Positions 23,497-30,573 of a DNA stretch of 30,573 nt are shown piece after piece. Source of the stretch: Lachnospiraceae bacterium (GTDB taxonomy: Bacteria > Bacillota > Clostridia > Lachnospirales > Lachnospiraceae); NCBI GenBank assembly GCA_900766815.1, contig CAAFWV010000037.1, positions 1 through 30,573 of the forward strand. Direction: 5' to 3'. Within the stretch, counting starts at the first letter, position 1; every line of letters begins with the position of its first letter. The position numbers and the translations under genes are program-made. The notes beneath the pieces are model-generated. The model did no database searches and was not told the origin of the DNA. It saw nothing but the letters and a program-made list of their open reading frames with translations.

Positions 23497-26400
23497 ATGA
23501 GTAGTGTCAAACGTATCTACGTTGAGAAGAAGGCGCCATATGCTGTAAAGGCAAGGGAGCTTAAGGAGGACATAGGAGATTATCTCGGTCTTACCTCGGT
23601 TACTAACGTGCGCGAGCTTATCCGTTATGATGTCGAGGGACTGGATGATGCAACCTTTGAGAAGGCCTGTAAAATGATCTTCAGCGAGCCACCTGTAGAT
23701 GATATCTATTATGAAGTGTTCCCGATGTCTGATAAGGAGAAATACTTCGGTATGGAATATCTGCCGGGACAGTTTGACCAGAGAGCGGATTCGGCGGTTC
23801 AGTGCGTGCGCTTCCTTAACGAAGAGAGCAATCCTATTATCAGGACCGCGGTTACCTATGTAATCGAGGGTGAACTGAACGATGAAGAGCTTGACAGAAT
23901 AAAGAATTACTGCATCAATCCGGTAGACTCAAGAGAATGCGATTTTGCCAAGCCCGATACTCTTGTTACTGAGTATGATGAGCCTGAAGATGTATCAATA
24001 ATCGATGACTTCAAGGATATGGAGGAGGCTGAGTTAAAGAGCCTCTACGACAGCCTGGGGCTTGCAATGACCTTCAATGATTTCAAGCATATTCAGAATT
24101 ATTACAGGGGCGAGGAGAACAGAGACCCGTCCATGACGGAAATCAAGGTTCTGGATACCTATTGGTCAGATCACTGTCGTCATACCACCTTCTCTACAGA
24201 GCTTAAGGATGTAACCTTCACAGACGGTGATTACAGAGAACCTATCGAGACAACCTATCAGAGCTACCTTGATACCATGGAAGAGATGTACAAGGGCAGA
24301 GATGATAAGTATGTATGTCTCATGGATATAGCCCTTATGGGTATGAAGAAGCTTAAGATGGCAGGTAAGCTTGAGGATATGGAGGTATCTGATGAGATTA
24401 ATGCCTGCTCTGTTATAGTACCTGTTGAGATGGATTACGGTGACGGACCGGTGACAGAGGAGTGGCTCGTATTCTTCAAGAACGAGACCCACAATCATCC
24501 TACTGAGATTGAGCCCTTCGGTGGCGCGGCTACCTGTCTTGGCGGTGCCATCAGAGATCCGCTTTCAGGCCGTGGATATGTATATCAGGCCATGAGAGTG
24601 ACAGGTGCGGCAGACCCTACGGTTCCCGTATCAGCTACACTTAAGGGCAAGCTCTCACAGAAGAAGCTTGTAACAGGTGCGGCAGCAGGATATTCTTCAT
24701 ACGGTAACCAGATTGGTCTTGCCACAGGCTATGTTAAGGAGATATATCATCCCAACTATGTAGCTAAGCGTATGGAGATTGGTGCTGTTATGGGCGCTGC
24801 TCCGAGAAGATGTGTTAAGAGAGAGAATTCCGATCCGGGTGATATCATCATCCTCCTTGGCGGTCGTACGGGACGTGACGGATGCGGTGGTGCAACCGGT
24901 TCATCCAAGGTTCATACAGAGAGCTCCATTGAGACCTGCGGAGCTGAGGTTCAGAAGGGTAATGCGCCCACAGAGCGTAAGATTCAGAGACTCTTCAGAA
25001 GAGAAGAGGTAGCAGCCCTCATCAAGAAGTGTAACGACTTCGGTGCCGGCGGTGTATCCGTTGCAATCGGTGAGCTCGCTGACGGACTCAGGGTAGACCT
25101 TGATAAGGTACCCAAGAAATATGCCGGTCTTGACGGAACTGAGCTTGCAATTTCAGAGAGTCAGGAGAGAATGGCTGTTGTTGTTGACCCGGCAGATGTT
25201 GATAAGTTCTTAAGCTACGCAGAGGAGGAGAATCTCGAGGCTACGGTTGTTGCAGAGGTAACTGAGGAGCCGCGACTGGTACTTATGTGGAGAGGCAGGG
25301 AGATAGTCAATCTATCCCGCGCTTTTCTTGATACAAACGGTGCACATCAGGAGACTGTTGTCACAGTACAGGTACCCAATGCCGATAACTCACCACTTGG
25401 CAGAATCGCTAACGACTCTGTCAGAGAAGCAGTGGAGAAGGAGGACGGTGCAGGCGCACTTATTGCCACACTTTCAGACCTTAATGTATGCTCACAGAAG
25501 GGTCTTGTTGAGAGATTCGATGCTTCAATCGGTGCAGGCAGTGTATATATGCCTTATGGTGGTAAGACACAGCTTACAGAGACACAGACAATGGTTGCCA
25601 AGCTTCCGGTAAGCAAGGGCAAGACAGATACAGTTACCATGATGAGCTATGGCTTTGACCCTTATGTGTCAAGCTGGAGCCCATATCACGGTGCAATCTA
25701 TGCCATTACAGAGAGTATGGCTAAGATTGTGGCAGCAGGCGGTAATCATAAGAATATCAGATTCACCTTCCAGGAGTACTTCAAGCGTATGACCGATGAC
25801 CCGACCAGATGGGGTCAGCCCTTCCAGGCATTGCTCGGTGCATTCGATGCTCAGGTGGGCTTCGGACTTCCGTCTATCGGCGGTAAGGACAGTATGTCCG
25901 GAACCTTCAATGATATTGATGTTCCTCCGACACTCGTATCCTTTGCAGTGGACATTGCCAAGGGCAGGGATATCATTACTCCCGAGCTCAAGAGCGCAGG
26001 CAACAAGCTTGTAAGATTCGAGATTGAGAAGGATGATTATCTTATTCCCGTATATGAGAAGGTGCAGGAGCTTTATTCTGCAATTAGTGAGCTTATAGCA
26101 GACGGTGTTATCGTATCAGCCTATGCACTTGACCAGTACGGTGTGGCAGCGGCTGTATGCAAGATGGCATTCGGTAATAAGCTTGGTGTTGAGTTTGCTG
26201 ATGATTGTGACCTTGAGGATCTCTTCACAGGCGCAATGGGTGACATCCTGGTAGAAGTTGACAGAGACAGAATCGGTGAAATCGGAATAGACTATGAGCT
26301 TATCGGTACTGTAAGAGATACTGGAATAATAAGAATTGGAGGCGCAGAGGTTAGCATTGATGAAGCAATAGCTGCCTGGAGCAAGCCTTTGGGTAAGGTA

Positions 26401-27291
26401 TTCCCATATAAGGCATATAAGGGAAGAGAGGCTGTTGATATGCCGCTCTTTGATGCCAAGGGAGATATCTATATCTGCAAGAATAAGATTGCTAAGCCTA
26501 ATGTATTTATTCCTGTATTCCCGGGTACCAACTGCGAATATGATTCGGCTAAGGCTTTTGAAAGAGCCGGAGCGAATGTTCGTACCGTTGTATTCAAGAA
26601 TCAGACGGCAGAGCAGATAAGGGAGTCCTTCAGGGCATATGTTGATGCCATTAATGAGTCACAGATTATTATGTTCCCGGGTGGATTCTCGGCAGGTGAT
26701 GAGCCTGATGGTTCTGCTAAGTTCTTCGCAGCAGCCTTCCAGAATGAGGCAATGAAGGAAGCTGTTATGAAGCTTCTGAATGAGAGAGACGGTCTGGCAC
26801 TTGGTATCTGTAACGGCTTCCAGGCATTGATTAAGCTGGGACTGGTTCCTAACGGTGCCATTACAGGTCAGGATGAGAATGCTCCGACACTTACCTTCAA
26901 TACCATCAACAGACATATCTCCAAGATGGTATATACCAAGGTTGTATCCAATAAGTCTCCATGGCTCAGTGGTGCGACTCTTGGTGGTGTATATGTCAAC
27001 CCTGCATCTCATGGAGAAGGCAGATTCGTTGCACCTAAGGAGTGGCTGGACAGACTCATTGCCAACGGACAGGTTGCAACCGTATACTCAGACAATGACG
27101 GTAACGTCTCCATGGATGAGGAATATAACATCAATGGTTCCTATATGGCTATTGAGGGTATTACTTCAATGGACGGACGTGTACTTGGTAAGATGGCTCA
27201 CTCAGAGCGTCGCGGTGATAAGGTTGCAATCAATATCTATGGTGAGCAGGACCTTAAGATATTCGAAAGCGGTGTAAATTATTTCAGATAA
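23497..27291 (+). CDS. purL: Phosphoribosylformylglycinamidine synthase, single-chain
   Basis: 1264 residues, the long form that joins the PurL and PurQ functions. N-terminal region: YFGMEYLPGQFDQRADSAVQ. Synthetase motifs: YWSDHCRHTTF (about 221) and NETHNHPTEIEPFGGAATC (about 329-347). The C-terminal class-I glutaminase domain starts near FIPVFPGTNCE and has the nucleophile Cys1105 in GICNGFQ and a catalytic His in NPASHGEG. It converts FGAR, glutamine and ATP to FGAM, step 4 of IMP synthesis, without a separate PurS. The ribosome binding site GGAGG lies in the end of the TetR gene. The AlaX-like gene begins one base after its stop, so translation is likely coupled. Confidence 0.97.
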   Translation: MSSVKRIYVEKKAPYAVKARELKEDIGDYLGLTSVTNVRELIRYDVEGLDDATFEKACKMIFSEPPVDDIYYEVFPMSDKEKYFGMEYLPGQFDQRADSAVQCVRFLNEESNPIIRTAVTYVIEGELNDEELDRIKNYCINPVDSRECDFAKPDTLVTEYDEPEDVSIIDDFKDMEEAELKSLYDSLGLAMTFNDFKHIQNYYRGEENRDPSMTEIKVLDTYWSDHCRHTTFSTELKDVTFTDGDYREPIETTYQSYLDTMEEMYKGRDDKYVCLMDIALMGMKKLKMAGKLEDMEVSDEINACSVIVPVEMDYGDGPVTEEWLVFFKNETHNHPTEIEPFGGAATCLGGAIRDPLSGRGYVYQAMRVTGAADPTVPVSATLKGKLSQKKLVTGAAAGYSSYGNQIGLATGYVKEIYHPNYVAKRMEIGAVMGAAPRRCVKRENSDPGDIIILLGGRTGRDGCGGATGSSKVHTESSIETCGAEVQKGNAPTERKIQRLFRREEVAALIKKCNDFGAGGVSVAIGELADGLRVDLDKVPKKYAGLDGTELAISESQERMAVVVDPADVDKFLSYAEEENLEATVVAEVTEEPRLVLMWRGREIVNLSRAFLDTNGAHQETVVTVQVPNADNSPLGRIANDSVREAVEKEDGAGALIATLSDLNVCSQKGLVERFDASIGAGSVYMPYGGKTQLTETQTMVAKLPVSKGKTDTVTMMSYGFDPYVSSWSPYHGAIYAITESMAKIVAAGGNHKNIRFTFQEYFKRMTDDPTRWGQPFQALLGAFDAQVGFGLPSIGGKDSMSGTFNDIDVPPTLVSFAVDIAKGRDIITPELKSAGNKLVRFEIEKDDYLIPVYEKVQELYSAISELIADGVIVSAYALDQYGVAAAVCKMAFGNKLGVEFADDCDLEDLFTGAMGDILVEVDRDRIGEIGIDYELIGTVRDTGIIRIGGAEVSIDEAIAAWSKPLGKVFPYKAYKGREAVDMPLFDAKGDIYICKNKIAKPNVFIPVFPGTNCEYDSAKAFERAGANVRTVVFKNQTAEQIRESFRAYVDAINESQIIMFPGGFSAGDEPDGSAKFFAAAFQNEAMKEAVMKLLNERDGLALGICNGFQALIKLGLVPNGAITGQDENAPTLTFNTINRHISKMVYTKVVSNKSPWLSGATLGGVYVNPASHGEGRFVAPKEWLDRLIANGQVATVYSDNDGNVSMDEEYNINGSYMAIEGITSMDGRVLGKMAHSERRGDKVAINIYGEQDLKIFESGVNYFR

Positions 27292-27292
27292 T

Positions 27293-28468
27293 ATGGTTAA
27301 ATTATATGAAAAACAAAGCTATCTAAGTGAATGTGAGGCAGTCGTAACAGACTGCTTCACTAAGGATGGCTTTGTATATGTCAGATTAGACAGGACAATA
27401 TTTTTCCCCGAGGAAGGCGGTCAGTACGCAGATCTTGGGGAATTAGTATATGGAGACAATACCTCTGTCAGATTGCTCGGCGGAGAGGTCACTGATAAGA
27501 GCGGGAAGGACATTATCTACAGGGTGGAGAGCGAGGTGCCCGTAGGCGAGGTCAAGTGCATTCTTAACTGGGACCTAAGATATGAGAGGATGCAGAATCA
27601 CAGCGGAGAGCATGTGCTTACAGGTACCATCCATAATGAATTCGGATATGACAATGTAGGCTTTCACTTAAGTGATGACGGACCCGTGACCCTGGATATG
27701 AACGGAGTTCTTACCTGGGAAGAGGTTATGGAGATGGAGAGGAAGGCCAATGAGGTTATCTACAATAACCTTCCTATTACCGATTCCTATCCAACAGGCG
27801 CTGAGCTTGCGAACCTCTCCTATAGAAGCAAGATAGAGATAGAAGGTCAGGTAAGGCTTATTACAATCGGTGATAGGGATAACCCAATCGATGTATGTGC
27901 CTGCTGTGCACCTCATGTTAAGACAACGGGAGAAATCGGAATCATTAAGGTTATCTCGATGGTAAACTGGAAGGGTGGCGTCAGAATATCGATGCTTGCC
28001 GGCAGAAGAGCTTTAAGATATATCAATGACAGATTTGATATTATCAGAAGTGTGACGGAGCGGCTCACAACCTCCTTCGACAATGTGCCGGATATTATTG
28101 ACGGATATAAGAAGGAGATAGGGGAGAGCAAGGCTTTGATTAATAAGACATATGTAAGTCTTGCGGAAAAAATATGCAGTGCTTCGGGCAGTCCCTTCGT
28201 ATTCTTTGACTCTGACTGTCCAATGTCAGCTATGAAGAATATTCTGAGTACACTGATAAATATGACGGATGGTTATGCCGGGGTATTTGTTGGCGAGGAC
28301 GGCTCCTACAGATATATGATAGGCAGCAAGGACAAGGATTCTCGTATTGTTGCAAGCCTTCTTAAGGAGAAGCTTGATGCCAGGGGAGGCGGCAAGTCTG
28401 ATTCAGTTCAGGGACAGGTTGCTTCTTGCAAAGAAGATATAGAAAAGGTTTTAGCCGGGTTATTATAA
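27293..28468 (+). CDS. AlaX-type alanyl-tRNA editing protein (long form)
   Basis: 391 residues. The editing domain carries both zinc motifs of the AlaRS/ThrRS second additional domain: HSGEH with His103 and His107, and CCAPH with Cys204 and His208. FFPEEGGQYADLG is typical of the N-terminal part. The C-terminal ~110 residues resemble the DHHA1 domain of AlaRS (ending DARGGGKSDSVQGQ, a GGG-type motif). Such proteins hydrolyse mischarged Ser- or Gly-tRNA(Ala). No ribosome binding site is seen before the ATG, which follows the purL stop by one base, so reinitiation is probable. There is no metabolic link to purL; the pairing may only be transcriptional. Confidence 0.9.
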   Translation: MVKLYEKQSYLSECEAVVTDCFTKDGFVYVRLDRTIFFPEEGGQYADLGELVYGDNTSVRLLGGEVTDKSGKDIIYRVESEVPVGEVKCILNWDLRYERMQNHSGEHVLTGTIHNEFGYDNVGFHLSDDGPVTLDMNGVLTWEEVMEMERKANEVIYNNLPITDSYPTGAELANLSYRSKIEIEGQVRLITIGDRDNPIDVCACCAPHVKTTGEIGIIKVISMVNWKGGVRISMLAGRRALRYINDRFDIIRSVTERLTTSFDNVPDIIDGYKKEIGESKALINKTYVSLAEKICSASGSPFVFFDSDCPMSAMKNILSTLINMTDGYAGVFVGEDGSYRYMIGSKDKDSRIVASLLKEKLDARGGGKSDSVQGQVASCKEDIEKVLAGLL

Positions 28469-28479
28469 CCCGGCTAAAA
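28449..28479. terminator. 14-bp inverted repeat overlapping the AlaX-like stop codon
   Basis: A perfect 14-bp stem (28449-28462 with 28466-28479) with a 3-base loop; the TAA stop is in the right arm. It lies between convergent genes. Neither strand has a proper T-tract after the stem, so it is an atypical terminator or an mRNA 3'-end stabiliser. Confidence 0.5.
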
Positions 28480-28514
28480 ATATGTATGAGGTAGAAACTT
28501 GAATGGATTACTGA

Positions 28515-29798
28515 TTACTTTACTGCATCGAAAGCCTGTGAAAGGTCGTCGATGATATCATCCACATGCTCGGTACCGATTGATAATCTGATTGTTCCGG
28601 GCTTAATATCCTGCTCAAGAAGTTCTTCTTCACTAAGCTGTGAATGGGTTGTTGAAGCAGGATGAATAACAAGACTCTTAACATCAGCAACATTGGCAAG
28701 TATTGAGAAAATCTTCAGACTGTCAATAAATTTATATGCTGCTTCCTTGCCACCCTTGATTTCGAAGGTGAATATGCTTCCGCCGCCTCTGGTGAACAGC
28801 TTCTTGTAAAGCTCATGGTCAGGGTGGTCAGCAAGGAGAGGATGGTTCACCTTCTCAACAAGCGGGTGTGATACCAGGAAGTCAACAACCTTCTTAGTAT
28901 TCTCAGCATGTCTGTCAAGACGAAGTGAGAGAGTCTCAATACCCTGCAGAAGCAGGAAGGCATTGAAAGGTGAAATTGTTGCACCTGTATCTCTAAGCAG
29001 TATTGCTCTGATATATGTAACAAAGGCTGCTTCTCCAACAGCATCTACGAATGAAATACCGTGATAGCTGGGATTTGGAGCTGCAATACCGGGGTATGCA
29101 CCGGATGCCTTCCAGTCAAACTTACCTGAATCGACGATAACGCCACCAAGTGTTGTTCCGTGTCCACCGAAGAACTTGGTTGCCGAATGAACAACTATAT
29201 CTGCACCATGCTCGATGGGACGAAGCCAGTAGGCTGCACCGAAGGTATTATCTACAACGAGTGGAATATTGTGCTTATGAGCAATTGAAGCCAGAGCATC
29301 AATATCCGGGATATCACTGTTGGGGTTACCTAAGGATTCAATATAGAGAGCCTTGGTATTGTCCTTTATTGCAGCCTCAACCTCGCTTAGGTCATGTACA
29401 TTAACGAAGGTTGTGCTGATTCCGTACTGTGGAAGTGTATGAGCTAAGAGATTGTAGCTTCCGCCGTATATTGTCTTCTGAGCTACGATGTGCTCGCCGC
29501 TTCCTGCCAGGGCCTCTATTGTATAAGAGATTGCTGCTGCACCTGATGCAACTGCAAGAGCTGCAACACCGCCTTCGAGGGCTGCTACTCTCTTCTCAAG
29601 AACATCCTGAGTAGAATTGGTAAGTCTTCCATAGATATTACCGGGATCCGCAAGTCCGAATCTGTCGGCTGCATGCTGTGAATTCTTAAATACGTAGCTG
29701 GTTGTCTGATAAATCGGAACCGCTCTTGCGTCACTTGCGATATCCGGCTGTTCCTGTCCTACGTGTAACTGTAATGTCTCAAATCTTAAATCTGCCAT
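28515..29798 (-). CDS. O-acetylhomoserine sulfhydrylase (MetY-type)
   Basis: 427 residues, the normal length for MetY. It is a PLP enzyme of the Cys/Met metabolism family: PIYQTTSYVF near the start, YGRLTNSTQDVLEKRVAALE, VVDNTFGAAYW, and the PLP lysine Lys208 in HSATKFFGGHG. The LADPGNIYGRL and GGHGTT forms favour sulfhydrylase over cystathionine gamma-synthase. It makes homocysteine from O-acetylhomoserine and sulfide. AGGAGG (complement of 29807-29812) lies eight bases before the ATG. The ~190-base upstream region shows no SAM-riboswitch or T-box signature that I can see. It has an ATTTGATT/AATCAAAT inverted repeat (29826-29833, 29873-29880) and a weak -10 (complement of 29902-29907). Confidence 0.93.
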   Translation of the reverse strand: MADLRFETLQLHVGQEQPDIASDARAVPIYQTTSYVFKNSQHAADRFGLADPGNIYGRLTNSTQDVLEKRVAALEGGVAALAVASGAAAISYTIEALAGSGEHIVAQKTIYGGSYNLLAHTLPQYGISTTFVNVHDLSEVEAAIKDNTKALYIESLGNPNSDIPDIDALASIAHKHNIPLVVDNTFGAAYWLRPIEHGADIVVHSATKFFGGHGTTLGGVIVDSGKFDWKASGAYPGIAAPNPSYHGISFVDAVGEAAFVTYIRAILLRDTGATISPFNAFLLLQGIETLSLRLDRHAENTKKVVDFLVSHPLVEKVNHPLLADHPDHELYKKLFTRGGGSIFTFEIKGGKEAAYKFIDSLKIFSILANVADVKSLVIHPASTTHSQLSEEELLEQDIKPGTIRLSIGTEHVDDIIDDLSQAFDAVK

Positions 29799-29992
29799 GT
29801 TTCCATCCTCCTATTATCTACACACATTTGATTGCTTTTTATACGCTTATTCCGGTTCGTATTTCTTAAGCTAATCAAATCATACAACAGGATGGACTAT
29901 ATGTATAATTCTTAGAAACTATGACTTGCTATAGGACGAGGCTATAACAGGAAAAGCGCGTGAATTAAATTCGCGGTTATATTAAAGCTATA

Positions 29993-30573
29993 TTATTCAG
30001 GGCTTTTCTTTGAAAATACACATCCGCAGTAGTTCTGCCTGTACAGGTTATATTCCTTACTTAACCTGATGCTTTCAAGATATCCGTTGTCCTTCTTGAA
30101 ATCAGTTGGCAGATATGCTGTTTGCCCTTTAGGGAGTGGAGTAAGGTCAGTTGAGAGCGATTGGGCCATATGAAGACCTATGCTGTTCAGTGCTTCGGCG
30201 TCCTTGAGGGGACTTAGGGTAAGCGTCGTTGCGAAGTAGTCGAAGCCATGTGCGGATGCATAATCATAGGTGTGGCGCAGTCTGAGTTCATAGCAGAGCA
30301 TGCAGCGCCTGCCGCGCTCCGGACAGTCCTCGTAGCCCTTGGCTATCGACATGAATTCGCTTGGATCATATTCAGGAACGATTAGTTTGAGCAAGCCCCT
30401 GTCCTTATCTTCATTATAAATGTCTATCAGGCGGGCAAGCTCGTCGTTACGCTTTTCGAATTCCGAAGCCGAGTTGATGTTGGGATTATAGAAGAAGACC
30501 GTGGTGTCAAAGTAATCCCTTACTCTGTCCATACAGATACTTGCGCAGGGAGCACAGCAGGCATGGAGCAGAA
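29993..30573 (-). CDS. queH: Epoxyqueuosine reductase QueH, 5' end cut by window
   Basis: The frame stays open to the window edge: upstream of the Met at 30532 it reads LLHACCAPCASIC, the conserved N-terminal Cys motif of QueH (DUF208), so the true start lies outside. About 193 residues are visible. Further cysteine motifs are RCMLCYELRL and YCGCVF, which bind an iron-sulfur cluster and a metal. FFYNPNI and ATTLTLSP are typical. QueH carries out the last step of queuosine synthesis in tRNA, reducing epoxyqueuosine, as a non-cobalamin alternative to QueG. A weak hairpin (about 29957-29976) followed on the minus strand by TTTT may end the transcript. Confidence 0.93.
   Translation of the reverse strand, partial: LLHACCAPCASICMDRVRDYFDTTVFFYNPNINSASEFEKRNDELARLIDIYNEDKDRGLLKLIVPEYDPSEFMSIAKGYEDCPERGRRCMLCYELRLRHTYDYASAHGFDYFATTLTLSPLKDAEALNSIGLHMAQSLSTDLTPLPKGQTAYLPTDFKKDNGYLESIRLSKEYNLYRQNYCGCVFSKKSPE

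Noticed and set aside
29799..29992. Possible SAM riboswitch or T-box upstream of the MetY-type gene
   Set aside because: None of the conserved core sequences of either class is seen on the minus strand, and no terminator precedes the start codon.
1..30573. CRISPR arrays, tRNA or rRNA genes, transposase genes
   Set aside because: No regularly spaced repeat array, no cloverleaf or rRNA-like sequence in the gaps, and no transposase or integrase motif in any convincing gene.

Overview
The window looks like the chromosome of a low-to-mid GC Firmicute of class Clostridia, most likely family Lachnospiraceae (Butyrivibrio/Roseburia-like). Reasons: strong AGGAGG ribosome binding sites, a perfect CIRCE/HrcA operator, the long clostridial single-chain PurL, QueH rather than QueG, and a four-gene block that, from memory and unchecked, matches families named DUF5717/DUF5716 that I associate with Lachnospiraceae. 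I see no prophage, insertion sequence, CRISPR array, tRNA or rRNA.

Layout. 1-329: 3' end of purC. 330-626: a 297-base gap filled by an unusual structured element of about 280 bp with near-perfect terminal inverted repeats. 627-3939: a PrsA/parvulin-type lipoprotein foldase, then htpG (Hsp90) behind a perfect CIRCE operator. 4063-10897: a tightly packed four-gene operon of unknown function: a giant beta/helical-repeat protein, a degenerate Hsp70/actin-fold protein, a TPR protein and a two-TM coiled-coil membrane protein. This is the best candidate here for an undescribed system. 10985-13326: a polar amino-acid ABC transporter (binding lipoprotein, terminator, permease, ATPase). 13473-16222: purB-purA. 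16411-19805: a membrane PAS-GGDEF-GAF-GGDEF-EAL c-di-GMP protein and a small membrane protein whose 3' end lies inside a second, partial copy of the 330-626 element. 19927-20436: a SEC-C zinc-motif protein. 20515-22758 (minus): a cyclic-nucleotide-binding-domain protein with a large unrecognised body, divergent from 22895-28468: a TetR regulator, purL and an AlaX-type tRNA editing protein. 28515-29798 (minus): a MetY-type sulfhydrylase. 29993-30573 (minus): queH, cut by the window edge.

How the genes fit together. Four purine steps (PurC, PurL, PurB, PurA) are scattered through the window rather than joined in one pur operon. A protein-quality-control theme runs from 627 to 10897 (extracellular foldase, Hsp90, Hsp70-like/TPR membrane complex). 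The c-di-GMP protein and the cNMP-domain protein point to nucleotide second-messenger sensing in the middle of the window.
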